Shown here piece by piece: positions 43,404-52,941 of a stretch of 64,000 nt of DNA. The translations under genes were made by a program, and so were the position numbers. The DNA lies in assembly GCF_001750105.1 (NCBI RefSeq), contig NZ_CP014143.1:1364001-1428000 (forward strand), read 5' to 3'. The stretch comes from Microbulbifer aggregans (lineage in GTDB: Bacteria; Pseudomonadota; Gammaproteobacteria; Pseudomonadales; Cellvibrionaceae). The notes beneath the pieces are model-generated. The model did no database searches. It had not been told where the DNA came from and saw nothing but the letters and a program-made list of their open reading frames with translations. The first letter of the stretch is position 1, and every line of letters begins with the position of its first letter.

Positions 43404-45371
43404 ATGCCTTCCAGATTCATTCGTACCAGCCTGTTGATCGGCGCCACGGCGCTGGTAGTGGCGTGTTCCCCTTCCGAGGAGCCGCAAAAGCCCGACAGTG
43501 AAGCCGCCGTTCCGGCAGTGAGTGACGCCCCCGCCGCTACCGAGGACAAGGCCTCAGAGGCAATGTCAGACCAGCCGGAATCCGGAGTGGACTACCACTC
43601 CTTTGCCAACACCGGTGATTTCCGTGTGAAACACGTGGACCTGGACCTGACCGTCGACTTCGATCGCAAGGTGCTGGAGGGCGAGGCCAAGCTGCAGATC
43701 AAGCGCCTCACCGACAAGAAAAAGCCGCTGGTGCTGGATACCCGTGGCCTGGAAATCGAGTCTGTCGAGGCCGGCCACGGTGGGCAGATGCAGCCGGTGA
43801 AGTTCACCATGGGGGAAACCGATCCCAATCTGGGGACGCCGCTGAAGATCCAGTTGCCAAAGAGTGCCACGGCGGTGTCCATCCGCTATCGCACCTCACC
43901 GGACGCCTCTGGCGTGCAGTGGCTTGAGCCCCAGCAGACCGCCGGTGGCGAGCATCCTTTCCTGTTCACCCAGGCGCAGGCGATCCACGCCCGCAGTTTC
44001 GTACCGCTGCAGGATACGCCGCAGGTGCGGATTACCTACAACGCCACCATTCGCACGCCGAAAGAATTGCGTGCAGTCATGAGTGCGGACAACGACCCCG
44101 AAGCGGAAATGGACGGCGTGTTCGACTTCTCCATGCCGCAGCCGGTGCCTTCCTATCTGCTGGCACTGGCGGTCGGCGACCTGGAATTCAAGCCGATGGG
44201 CGAGCGCACCGGGGTTTACGCCGAGCCGGAGCTGCTCGATGCCGCCGCTGCGGAGTTCGAGGACACCGAATCCATGCTTGAGGCCACCGAGGAGGTGTAC
44301 GGTCCCTATCGCTGGGATCGCTACGACCTGCTGATCCTGCCGCCGAGTTTCCCCTTCGGCGGTATGGAAAACCCGCGTCTGAGCTTTATCACCCCGACCG
44401 TCATTGCCGGTGACAAGAGCCTGGTGGCGCTGATCGCCCACGAGCTGGCGCATTCCTGGTCCGGCAACCTGGTCACCAATGCCAGCTGGCGCGATCTGTG
44501 GCTGAACGAGGGTTTCACCACCTACCTGACCAACCGCATCATGCAGAACATCTATGGCGACGAGCGCTATCGTATGGAAATGGCGCTTGGCTACGATGAC
44601 CTGCAGGCGGATCTGGCGGACCGGCCTGACGGCGACGAGATCATGGCTATCGACCTGCGCGGCCGTGATCCGGACGAAGTCTTCTCGAATATCCCCTATG
44701 AAAAGGGTTCGCTATTCCTCTACGAGCTGGAGCAGAAAGTGGGCCGCGAGAATTTCGACAAATTCCTGCTGGACTACTTCAACAACTTTGCCTTCCAGAG
44801 CATTACGACCGAGGACTTCGAGAATTATCTGGAGAAAACACTGCTGGCAGAGTATCCGGACGAGCTGGATGCGGAGCGCATCCGCCAGTGGATCCACGAA
44901 CCGGGTATCCCGGAGGGGGCACCGGTCCCGACCTCCGATGCGTTTACCAAGATCGACCCGGTACGCGAGCAGTGGCTGAAAGGTGAAATCGCGGCTGCGG
45001 ATATCGACACCAGTGACTGGACTTTCCACCAGTGGAAGTACTTCCTCGACGGTATGCCGGAAAAGCTCAGTGAGGAACAGCTGCAGGAGCTGGACAGTGC
45101 CTTCAACCTGACCGAGTCCAAGAACAACGAAATCGCTTTCAGCTGGCTCATGATTGCCGTGCGCAATGACTACCAGCCGGCGTTTGAGCGCCTGGAGAAC
45201 TTCCTTACCGAGATCGGCCGTAACAAGTTCCTGCGCCCCCTGTACCGCAATCTGGTAGAGAGTGGTAAGCAGGAAATGGCGGCACAGATCTTCGAGCAGG
45301 CCAAGGCCGGCTACCACCCGCTGACCGTAAAAGTGAATAGCCGTATCATCTACGGCGAAAACGCTCAGTAA
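43404..45371 (+). CDS. M1-family aminopeptidase lipoprotein
   Basis: 655-aa zinc aminopeptidase (leukotriene-A4-hydrolase-like). A lipobox at LVVAC marks Cys21 for lipidation, so it is anchored to a periplasm-facing membrane. GMEN substrate motif at 320-323, zinc site HELAH 346-350 with Glu369 in LWLNEGF. The C-terminal alpha-helical domain of M1/LTA4H enzymes is present. An acidic, Pro/Ala-rich linker (about 22-65) follows the lipobox. Likely cleaves N-terminal residues of imported peptides. Solitary gene. Confidence 0.9.
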   Translation: MPSRFIRTSLLIGATALVVACSPSEEPQKPDSEAAVPAVSDAPAATEDKASEAMSDQPESGVDYHSFANTGDFRVKHVDLDLTVDFDRKVLEGEAKLQIKRLTDKKKPLVLDTRGLEIESVEAGHGGQMQPVKFTMGETDPNLGTPLKIQLPKSATAVSIRYRTSPDASGVQWLEPQQTAGGEHPFLFTQAQAIHARSFVPLQDTPQVRITYNATIRTPKELRAVMSADNDPEAEMDGVFDFSMPQPVPSYLLALAVGDLEFKPMGERTGVYAEPELLDAAAAEFEDTESMLEATEEVYGPYRWDRYDLLILPPSFPFGGMENPRLSFITPTVIAGDKSLVALIAHELAHSWSGNLVTNASWRDLWLNEGFTTYLTNRIMQNIYGDERYRMEMALGYDDLQADLADRPDGDEIMAIDLRGRDPDEVFSNIPYEKGSLFLYELEQKVGRENFDKFLLDYFNNFAFQSITTEDFENYLEKTLLAEYPDELDAERIRQWIHEPGIPEGAPVPTSDAFTKIDPVREQWLKGEIAAADIDTSDWTFHQWKYFLDGMPEKLSEEQLQELDSAFNLTESKNNEIAFSWLMIAVRNDYQPAFERLENFLTEIGRNKFLRPLYRNLVESGKQEMAAQIFEQAKAGYHPLTVKVNSRIIYGENAQ

Positions 45372-45583
45372 CCTGCCCCGGGAGGACGGTGGTCGCAGTC
45401 GCCGTCCTGCCCTCCGGGTGAACCGGAAACGGATTTTCCCCGTAATTCGAATACCCCCGGCTTGCAGTACGCCTGCGGGCCGGGATCCCGAGTCCGCCCC
45501 CCTCTGCGCCCGACTACGACAGCTGTGCCGGGTGTCTGCTGCGGTGTGATGCGGTTAGATTTCACCGTGACCCGAAACAGAAC

Positions 45584-46621
45584 ATGAAACTACAACCAAT
45601 CGGCATATTTTTGTGCGCCCTGCTGACACAGTCGGTAGCGGCTCAAAGTGATAAGGCTGTTCCAGTGCGAACGGCCGAAGTGGTGCAGGAGTCAGTGGCC
45701 ACCCCGATCGAGGCTCTGGGGACGGCGAGGGCCTGGGAACATGTCGCTGTGCGTGCCAGTGAGACAGAGCGGATCACCCGTATCCACTTCGAGAGTGGCC
45801 AGCGCGTTAAGACCGGCGAGATCCTGGTGGAGCTGAGCCACGGAGAGGAAAAAGCGGAGCTGGCGGGCGCACGCGCCAGCCTCGAGCGCCATCGCCGTGA
45901 CCTTGAGCGCCTGCAGCGTCTCGTACGCGACAAATTGGCCACCCGCGAACAGCTCGATGCCGCAGAAACACTGGTGGCGGAAACCCGGGCGCGAGTGCAG
46001 GCGCTGGAGGCGCAGATCGAGGACCGCATTATCCGCGCGCCGTTCAGTGGGCAATTGGGCCTGCGTAATGTCAGTGTCGGCAGTCTCGTGTCTCCTTCGG
46101 AGGAGATCACGACGTTGCAGGATATTCGCCAGCTGAAGCTGGATTTCACTGTGCCGGAGCGGCAGATGCCGGCAGTCGAGGGCGGGATGCCGATCCGCGC
46201 CGTGAGCCGCGCCTACCCGGAGCGGGTGTTTCAGGGTGAGGTGATGATCGCGGAAGCGCGGGTGGATACCCAGACCCGGGCTTTCACCGTGCGCGCCCGG
46301 CTGGACAACGCCGATGAACTGCTGAAGCCGGGCATGATGCTCGCAGTGACCATCGTCAGTGATCAGCGCGAGGCGCTGACGATTCCCGAGGCGGCCCTGA
46401 TTCCCCTGGCTGACAATCAGTGGGTGTATGTGCTGGAGCCGGCGGGTGAGGGCCTGGTGGCGCGCAAGCGCCAGGTGAAGCTGGGCCAGCGTTACCCCGG
46501 TAAGGTCGAGGTTTTGGAGGGGCTCAGCCGCGGTGAGCGCGTGGTGACCCGTGGCACCCTGCACCTGCAGGACGGCAAGCCGGTGGTTGAGCAGTCTGCC
46601 GAGGAGCTGACCCAGCGATGA
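45584..46621 (+). CDS. RND efflux periplasmic adaptor (membrane fusion protein)
   Basis: 345 aa, signal peptide to about residue 21 (SVAAQSD). Order: barrel, lipoyl halves (ESGQRVKTGEILVELSHGEEKAELAGA and ERIIRAPFSGQLGLRN-type block), a helical hairpin of about 60 residues (about 85-145), beta-barrel and membrane-proximal domain (VTRGTLHLQDG). HlyD/AcrA family. ATGA overlap with the permease gene. The 212 bp before it contain an imperfect GC-rich hairpin after the peptidase gene (about 45376-45419) but no T-run. Confidence 0.9.
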   Translation: MKLQPIGIFLCALLTQSVAAQSDKAVPVRTAEVVQESVATPIEALGTARAWEHVAVRASETERITRIHFESGQRVKTGEILVELSHGEEKAELAGARASLERHRRDLERLQRLVRDKLATREQLDAAETLVAETRARVQALEAQIEDRIIRAPFSGQLGLRNVSVGSLVSPSEEITTLQDIRQLKLDFTVPERQMPAVEGGMPIRAVSRAYPERVFQGEVMIAEARVDTQTRAFTVRARLDNADELLKPGMMLAVTIVSDQREALTIPEAALIPLADNQWVYVLEPAGEGLVARKRQVKLGQRYPGKVEVLEGLSRGERVVTRGTLHLQDGKPVVEQSAEELTQR

Positions 46622-49600
46622 TCATCAGTGATACCGCCGTCAAACGTCCGGTCTTTGCGCTGGTGCTGTCCCTGTTGCTGGTGGTGTTCGGCCTTATCAG
46701 CTTCGATCGCCTGTCACTGCGGGAATACCCGGATATCGACCCGCCGATTGTCTCGGTGCGCACCGATTATCCCGGCGCCTCGGCCGATATTGTCGAGACA
46801 CGTATCACCCGGCTGATCGAGGACCGGATCGCCGGTGTCGAGGGCATCGAGAGTATCTCTTCCTCGAGCCAGGACGGGCGTTCCGCCATTACCATCGAGT
46901 TCGGCATCAACCGGGATATCGATGCTGCCACCAATGACATCCGCGACCGCGTAGCGGGGGTGATGGACAACCTGCCGGTCGAAGCGGACCCGCCGGAAAT
47001 CGAGAAGGTCGACAGCAGTGACGATGTGGTGCTGTGGCTGAACCTGACCTCCGAACGCATGACAGTGCCTGAGCTTACCGACTATGCGAATCGCTACCTG
47101 GTGGATCGCTTCTCAGTGCTGGATGGGGTGGCCCGTGTCCGTGTCGGCGGAGGCAAGGACTATGCGATGCGGATCTGGCTGGACCGCAATGCCATGGCTG
47201 CGCACGGTATCACCACCGCCGATATCGAGCAGGCCCTGCGGGCGGAAAACCGCGAGTTGCCCGCCGGATACCTGGAGTCCACCGATCGCCAGTTTACCCT
47301 GCGGCTGCAGCGCCAGTTCCGCAGTGAAGCGGCCTTCGCGCGCCTTGCCGTCGCTACCGGCGCCAACGGCCACGTGGTGCGGCTCGCTGACGTTGCGCGG
47401 GTAGAATTGGGCTCCGTCGAAGAGCGCTCCACCTTCCGTGGCAACGGTGAGTCCATGGTGGGTATCGGTATTACCAAGCAGTCCACCGGCAATATCATTG
47501 CCGTCGCCGAGGCAGCCAAGCGGGAACTGGAACGGGTCAACCAGACGTTGCCGGAAGGCATGACCCTGGCCCAGAGTTACGACTCCTCGGTGTTCGTGAG
47601 CGAGGCCATTGATGAGGTCTACACCACACTCGGGATCGCGGTGATCCTGGTGGTGCTGGTGATTTACCTGTTTCTGGGCAACTGGCGCGCAACCCTGGTA
47701 CCGGCAATCACCGTGCCGGTGTCCCTGATCGCTACCTCCATTCTGCTGTATGCCTTCGGTTTCAGTATCAACCTGCTGACCCTGCTGGCGCTGGTGCTGG
47801 CCATCGGCCTGGTGGTGGATGACGCCATCGTGGTGCTGGAGAATATTTTCCGTCGCATGGACGAGTACGGTGAGCCGCCGTTACTCGCCGCCTATCGTGG
47901 CGCCCGCGAGGTAGGGTTCGCTGTGGTGGCCACCACCCTGGTGCTGGTGGCGGTTTTTGTGCCGATCACATTTGTGGACGGGGATATCGGCCGGCTGTTT
48001 TCCGAGTTCGCCCTCACCATGTCCGCGGCGGTGATCTTCTCGTCACTGACCGCCCTGACCCTGTCGCCGATGCTTGCCTCCAAGCTGGTGAAGCCCTCCG
48101 ATGAGCACAATGCCATTACCCGGGCCATGGATCGCCAGCTGGAACGCGTACAAGGTGGATATCGGCGCGCGCTGGACGGCCTGTTGCGCCGCCGCTGGAT
48201 CGCGCTGGCGAGCTTCGCCGCGGTGATGGTGTTTGCCGCGCTGGCGTTGAAGCTGATCCCCAGCGAGTATGCCCCGCGGGAGGACCGCGGTTCCTTCTTC
48301 CTGCTGGTCAACGGGCCCGAGGGGGCCAGTTACGAGTACATGCAGGAATACATGGACATCATCGAGCAGCGGTTGATGCCGCTGGTGGATGCGGGTTACG
48401 TGCGTCGCCTACTGGTGCGCTCGCCACGCTCCTTCGGCAGTTCGTCCACGTTCAACACGGGCATGGTGATCTTTACCCTGGCACCGTTTGGTGAGCGCCC
48501 GTCCGGCTTTGAACTGATGAATATGGTGCGGGGTAAGGTGGCCGACCTCAGTGGCGTGCGTGCTTTCCCGGTAATGCGTCAGGGGTTCGGTGGCGGGCTC
48601 GGCAAACCGGTGCAGTATGTCCTCGGTGGGCCCAGTTATGAGCAGCTGACGCAGTGGCGGGACCAGATTGACGCGGAGATTGCCCGCACCAATCCCGGCC
48701 TGCTGGGAGTCGACTGGGATTACAAGGAAACCCAGCCGCAGATGCGGATCGCCGTCGACTACGAGCGGGCCGCGGATCTTGGCGTGCGGGTGAGTGATAT
48801 CGGCTCCACCCTGCAGACCATGTTCGGCTCGCTGCGGGCCACCACCTTTATCGACGATGGCGAGGAGTACGATGTGATCCTCGAGGGCGAGCGGGAGATG
48901 CAGCGCAGTCCTTCGAGCCTCGACAATATCTACACGCGCTCTTCCACCAGCGGCGAGCTGGTGCCCCTGCAGAGCTTTGTCGAGGTGCGCGAGTATGCGG
49001 ACAGCCCGAATCTGCAGCGCTACAACCGCATCCGATCCATCACGCTGGAGGCAAATCTGGCCGATGACCTGGCCCTTGGGGATGCCATCGAGTACCTCAA
49101 CGACGTGGTGGCGCGTACCATCGTCGGTTCACCGGTAATCGACTACAAAGGCCAGTCGAAAAACTTCCAGGATTCCGGCAGCACCATTGTGTTTGCGATT
49201 GTTCTGGGGGCGCTGGTGGTGTTCCTGGTGCTGGCGGCACAGTTCGAGAGCTTCGTACACCCGCTGGTGATCATGATCACCGTGCCGCTGGCCATGGCCG
49301 GCGCGTTGGTGGGGCTGTTGGCTACCGGGCAGTCCCTGAACCTCTATAGCCAGGTGGGGCTGATCATGTTGATCGGCCTGGCAGCCAAGAACGGCATCCT
49401 GATCGTGGAGTTCGCCAATCAGCTTCGCGACCGGGGGCTGGCGTTTGGTGAGGCCCTGCGTCGCGCGTCGGCCACGAGACTGCGGCCGATCCTGATGACC
49501 GGTATCACCACTGCGGCGGGCTCACTGCCATTGTTGCTCTCCACTGGCGCCGGTTCCGAAACCCGCTCGGTGATCGGGGTGGTGGTGCTGTTCGGGGTGC

Positions 49601-49731
49601 TGGCGGCGACGGTGTTTACGGTCTTTGTGGTACCGGCGGCCTATGACCTGCTGGCGCGCCGGACGGGTTCACCGGGGGAAGTGGGACGCGCCGTGGAACG
49701 GCTGCAGGGGGAACATCCCACGCCACGATAG
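46618..49731 (+). CDS. RND efflux permease (HAE-1/AcrB-like)
   Basis: 1037-aa inner-membrane proton-drug antiporter. Two sixfold-helix repeats and large periplasmic loops are visible. Proton-relay residues: Asp401 and Asp402 in GLVVDDAIVVLENIF (TM4) and Lys924 in GLAAKNGILIVEFAN (TM10). The N-terminus ISDTAVKRPVFALVL is family-typical. No outer-membrane factor follows, so it must borrow a TolC-like channel encoded elsewhere. Substrate range not predictable. No regulator is adjacent. Confidence 0.95.
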   Translation: MIISDTAVKRPVFALVLSLLLVVFGLISFDRLSLREYPDIDPPIVSVRTDYPGASADIVETRITRLIEDRIAGVEGIESISSSSQDGRSAITIEFGINRDIDAATNDIRDRVAGVMDNLPVEADPPEIEKVDSSDDVVLWLNLTSERMTVPELTDYANRYLVDRFSVLDGVARVRVGGGKDYAMRIWLDRNAMAAHGITTADIEQALRAENRELPAGYLESTDRQFTLRLQRQFRSEAAFARLAVATGANGHVVRLADVARVELGSVEERSTFRGNGESMVGIGITKQSTGNIIAVAEAAKRELERVNQTLPEGMTLAQSYDSSVFVSEAIDEVYTTLGIAVILVVLVIYLFLGNWRATLVPAITVPVSLIATSILLYAFGFSINLLTLLALVLAIGLVVDDAIVVLENIFRRMDEYGEPPLLAAYRGAREVGFAVVATTLVLVAVFVPITFVDGDIGRLFSEFALTMSAAVIFSSLTALTLSPMLASKLVKPSDEHNAITRAMDRQLERVQGGYRRALDGLLRRRWIALASFAAVMVFAALALKLIPSEYAPREDRGSFFLLVNGPEGASYEYMQEYMDIIEQRLMPLVDAGYVRRLLVRSPRSFGSSSTFNTGMVIFTLAPFGERPSGFELMNMVRGKVADLSGVRAFPVMRQGFGGGLGKPVQYVLGGPSYEQLTQWRDQIDAEIARTNPGLLGVDWDYKETQPQMRIAVDYERAADLGVRVSDIGSTLQTMFGSLRATTFIDDGEEYDVILEGEREMQRSPSSLDNIYTRSSTSGELVPLQSFVEVREYADSPNLQRYNRIRSITLEANLADDLALGDAIEYLNDVVARTIVGSPVIDYKGQSKNFQDSGSTIVFAIVLGALVVFLVLAAQFESFVHPLVIMITVPLAMAGALVGLLATGQSLNLYSQVGLIMLIGLAAKNGILIVEFANQLRDRGLAFGEALRRASATRLRPILMTGITTAAGSLPLLLSTGAGSETRSVIGVVVLFGVLAATVFTVFVVPAAYDLLARRTGSPGEVGRAVERLQGEHPTPR

Positions 49732-49910
49732 TCTTGCCACTTGGACAGAATGAAAGTCTGGCGCGGAAAGCCTCCCGGCCGCGCCAGAGGCCGGCACATT
49801 TTCGGCTGTTCGACTGTCAAATCCGCCGGTAAAAGCGGTAAAGTAGGCGCCGCTTGGCGCGAAATGATAATTCATCAGGGAGGCGTCCCCAGGGGGAGCG
49901 GGTCGGAATT

Positions 49911-50042
49911 ATGCGCAGAGGAATTATTCTGGTCGTTTTGTTGCTAGTGGTTGCAGGATGCAGCCGCCAGGTCTGTGATGATCGGCGGCCACCAGGTTAC
50001 TCACCGGGGCCGATGTTCCCCCATGCCGGAATCCTTCACTAG
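49911..50042 (+). CDS. Very small putative lipoprotein (43 aa)
   Basis: Starts MRRGIILVVLLLVVAGCSRQ: a positively charged start, hydrophobic core and lipobox VVAGC with the lipidated Cys at residue 17. The mature part would be only about 27 residues with one further Cys, Arg/Pro-rich. GGGGGAG lies 12-18 nt upstream of the ATG. It ends 4 bp before the serB stop (convergent). Alternatively a fragment or chance open frame; the lipobox makes it more than random. Confidence 0.5.
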   Translation: MRRGIILVVLLLVVAGCSRQVCDDRRPPGYSPGPMFPHAGILH

Positions 50043-50046
50043 AGAT

Positions 50047-51195
50047 TCAGTCGCTGCCGAGCAGGCCGGCGATCTGGCTGTCGTTGAGTCCGAACAGGTA
50101 GAGCGCCGCGTCCAGGCCAAAACGGTCGATGGACTGTGGCGCAACCTGACGCACCTTGGGTTTGGGGTGGATGGCAATCCCCAGCGCACCGAGCGAGAGC
50201 ATCGGGATGTCGTTGGCGCCGTCACCGACGGCAACCACTCTTGAAAGTGGCAGTCCGGATTCCTCCGCCATTTCCTCCAGCAGGCTCCGCTTGCGGGCGC
50301 CGTCCACGATCGGTTCGATCACCTCGCCGGTGAGAACCCCGGCGGCAAATTCCAGCTCGTTGGCGTGCACCACGTCGATCGGCAGCCGCTCTGACTTCAG
50401 ATAGTTGGCGAAGTAGGTGAAACCGCCGGACAGGATGGCGGTTTTGCAGCCCATTGCGCGCAGTGCGCGCAGCAGACGCTCGGCGCCGGGCTTCAGCGGT
50501 AGCTGTGGTGCGATGCGGGCCAATTCTGTTTCCGGAAACCCCTTCAGTAGTCGCATGCGCTTTTTGAAGCTCTGACGGAAGTCCAGCTCGCCGCGCATGG
50601 CAGCTTCGGTGATCGCCGCAACCTGATCGCCGATGCCTGTGATCTTCGCCAGCTCGTCGATGACCTCGGCGTCGATCAGAGTGGAATCCATGTCGAAGCC
50701 CGCCAGCGAGGGCGGCCGCTGGCTGTCCCCGGCCTGAAGAACCAGATCGGCACCGATTTCCTCTGCAAGTGCCAGGCAGGCGCAGCGGGTCTCATCGAAA
50801 TTCAGTTCGCCACGCACCTGAAAGCGCAGCACGGTGCAGTCGCGCTGGCGGGACAGGGTATCTACCGCCTCGATCGAAGCCCCCTGTGCGGCGATAAATT
50901 CCGCGACCGAACGCACCTGCATCAAGTTGGCGGCAGGAGAGAGGAGTGTCAGACACCAGGGGGCCGTCACCTTGCTCGCGGCAGGGGGAGCGGGGATTGG
51001 ATGATCGAGTTCGAGGGCGCCCGCAAATGCATCATTGCCGCCACTGTCGATGCCGAGCAGCGCCAATGGCGCCAGCTGGGGCTGATACTCCAGATAGTGC
51101 AGGGCCGCCTCGCCGGAGGATGCGGTGATCTGGTCGAAAGACAGCTGCAGGGAGGTGATGGCGGTGGAGGCGTCCATGTTGGGTATCCGTGGCAT
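50047..51195 (-). CDS. serB: Phosphoserine phosphatase
   Basis: 382-aa HAD-superfamily enzyme, last step of serine synthesis. An N-terminal ACT-like regulatory half (about 1-155) precedes the phosphatase: nucleophile motif GFDMDSTLID, SGGFTYF motif II, and VVAVGDGANDIPML motif III. ATG 51177 (MDAST...) is an equally possible start; neither has a strong ribosome-binding site. Divergent from the SMP-like gene as in E. coli serB/ytjB. Confidence 0.94.
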   Translation of the reverse strand: MPRIPNMDASTAITSLQLSFDQITASSGEAALHYLEYQPQLAPLALLGIDSGGNDAFAGALELDHPIPAPPAASKVTAPWCLTLLSPAANLMQVRSVAEFIAAQGASIEAVDTLSRQRDCTVLRFQVRGELNFDETRCACLALAEEIGADLVLQAGDSQRPPSLAGFDMDSTLIDAEVIDELAKITGIGDQVAAITEAAMRGELDFRQSFKKRMRLLKGFPETELARIAPQLPLKPGAERLLRALRAMGCKTAILSGGFTYFANYLKSERLPIDVVHANELEFAAGVLTGEVIEPIVDGARKRSLLEEMAEESGLPLSRVVAVGDGANDIPMLSLGALGIAIHPKPKVRQVAPQSIDRFGLDAALYLFGLNDSQIAGLLGSD

Positions 51196-51212
51196 CGCAA
51201 AGTTGGCCGCGC

Positions 51213-51218
51213 ATTATA
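51213..51218 (-). promoter_or_regulatory. Consensus -10 box of serB
   Basis: TATAAT on the minus strand, 18 nt before the outer ATG, in the 83-92 bp divergent gap. The -35 (around 51236-51243, TTTTAG/TTAGCG) is poor. Confidence 0.45.
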
Positions 51219-51287
51219 GCCCTGCCGGCAATATCCGCTAAAATCCCCGCCACTGCCGTCCAAAAATGACAATAAAGTGTGCCGCCC

Positions 51288-52355
51288 ATGCCAGCCAGCC
51301 GCCCGGACCTGTCCCGCCTCCTGAAAAAGCTTTCCCCCAATGCCCGTCAGCAACTGGTCGGCGTTGCCGTCTGGGCGGTGATTGCCGCTTTCTGCGCCAC
51401 CGGTCTGAGCCATGATTACGGTCGCCAAAAAAGCGCGGCCGAGGCGCGGGATCAGTCAGTGGCGGAAACTGCCGCGGCTGTGCTTGCCCGCCAGAGTCTG
51501 GAGCGGATCGTGGCCGGTGATCGTATCAGCTTGCAGCTGCTGGCCCAGGAACTGCTGGCACTGCCCGCCATAACCGGGGTCACGGTCCAGGACGTGGAGT
51601 CTTATCCCCTGACCCAGGTGGGTGATATCGACCGCGGTGTCACCGTGACCGCGCCCGTCGTGCTCCATGACAGCCTGGCCGGCAGCGTGGCGATCAATTA
51701 TGTGCCCGGCGCGGCGGTGCATTTCCCGTGGGCAAGCCTGCTGTTGTGTCTCGTCTTCGCGCTGCCGGTGAGCGCGGTTGCGGCTCTGGCCGTTGCACAG
51801 CTGCCTGCGCGTCGGGGAACGCCCGTGCTCGCGCCCGCGCCGGTGAAGCCGGCGCCAGAAACGGAACCGCCGCTGGGTGCTGGGCTGTACTTGCGCCCGC
51901 TCAACTGGGCCCAGTTACGCAACCAGCTGAGCCGGGGGGCATTGGAAAAACTCGAGCAGCAGCTCCGCGAGCGGCTGACTCTGCTGTGCCGCATCTACGA
52001 TGCGCGCCCGCTTAAAGACGCCGGACCCCAGCAGGGGCTGGGTTTTGCCGGTGCTGATGCGGGCTTTCGTGCCGTCTGCTGTGGTTTGCTGTTGCGGGAA
52101 TTGCAGGGCAGCAGCGCTGTGACTGGCCTGCAGCTGGCTCTGGCCGTGACGCCCGGGCAGTTGGACGACTTTTCCGCCGATCGCTTGCTGGCCCAGCCGC
52201 GCAGCCTTTACTTGCATCGGGACCTGCTGGAGGAGCCGGAGCTGGCGGATCGAATCCACTGTCACGAGAGTGATGCCGGGCTGGAAGTCACGGCGCTGGC
52301 GCCGGTATATCAGAGCCTGCTCGACAACCAGCTGCAGCAGCTCGCCCAGGCCTGA
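51288..52355 (+). CDS. SMP/YtjB-like membrane protein (AhpA/YtjB family)
   Basis: 355 aa. A TM segment at about 22-40, a periplasmic loop of about 100 residues, a second TM (about 145-170), a Pro/Ala-rich linker and a cytoplasmic C-domain. This topology and the place next to serB match the SMP protein of enterobacteria and the PA4961-type protein of Pseudomonas. Function poorly known. GTG 51279 is an alternative start. Confidence 0.7.
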   Translation: MPASRPDLSRLLKKLSPNARQQLVGVAVWAVIAAFCATGLSHDYGRQKSAAEARDQSVAETAAAVLARQSLERIVAGDRISLQLLAQELLALPAITGVTVQDVESYPLTQVGDIDRGVTVTAPVVLHDSLAGSVAINYVPGAAVHFPWASLLLCLVFALPVSAVAALAVAQLPARRGTPVLAPAPVKPAPETEPPLGAGLYLRPLNWAQLRNQLSRGALEKLEQQLRERLTLLCRIYDARPLKDAGPQQGLGFAGADAGFRAVCCGLLLRELQGSSAVTGLQLALAVTPGQLDDFSADRLLAQPRSLYLHRDLLEEPELADRIHCHESDAGLEVTALAPVYQSLLDNQLQQLAQA

Positions 52356-52453
52356 AGCCCACAATTCCGGGTTCAATTTTCCCATCTCCACGGTGACTCC
52401 GGTCGGCGGGGAACTGACTATCTTTGCCGGCAGGGTTTCGCCTCTGGCTTTAC

Positions 52454-52471
52454 GTTTACGTTAACGTAAAC
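52454..52471. promoter_or_regulatory. Probable LiuR operator
   Basis: 18-bp perfect palindrome GTTTACGTTAACGTAAAC, 37 nt before the liuR start, with TTTACG overlapping the -35 position and TAGGCT (52478-52483) a plausible -10 at about 17 bp. MerR-type regulators bind such palindromes within the promoter spacer; this is the only extended palindrome in the region and fits autoregulation of the liu operon. Confidence 0.75.
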
Positions 52472-52507
52472 CTTTGCTAGGCTTGCCAGCATTCCCAGGA
52501 GGCAGCC

Positions 52508-52915
52508 ATGAAGTCCGCATCTCAACAGGCCGATAGTCACAGCTTCAGTATCTCGGATCTGTCGCGGGAGTTCGGCATTACCACGCGCACCATCCGCTTT
52601 TATGAGGACAAGGGACTGCTGAGCCCGGAGCGTCGCGGCCAGACTCGCATCTATTCCCCGGAGGACCGGGTCCGGCTCAAGCTCATCCTGCGGGGCAAGC
52701 GACTGGGATTTTCCCTCGATGAGAGCCGCGAAATCATCGAGATGTATGACCCGGCCCACGGCAACGTGGAACAGCTACAACGCCTGCTGGAAGGCATCGA
52801 ACAGAAACGCGCGCAGCTGCAGCAGCAGTTGCGCGATATCCAGAGCCTGATGGGCGAGCTGGACGAGGCGGAGGAGCGCGCCCGCGCTTCCCTCGCGAAG
52901 AATATTTCCCCGTGA
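52508..52915 (+). CDS. liuR: MerR-family regulator LiuR
   Basis: 135 aa. Winged helix-turn-helix FSISDLSREFGITTRTIRFYEDKGLLSPERR (MerR signature, shown here as its family block) and a C-terminal coiled coil (about 80-130). It has no cysteine metal-binding motif. As first gene of the liu cluster and with the palindrome upstream, it is the known local regulator of branched-chain amino acid/acyl-CoA catabolism. 26 bp before liuA. Confidence 0.9.
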   Translation: MKSASQQADSHSFSISDLSREFGITTRTIRFYEDKGLLSPERRGQTRIYSPEDRVRLKLILRGKRLGFSLDESREIIEMYDPAHGNVEQLQRLLEGIEQKRAQLQQQLRDIQSLMGELDEAEERARASLAKNISP

Positions 52916-52941
52916 ACTGCTAACCGTTTTCCGGAGTTGCT

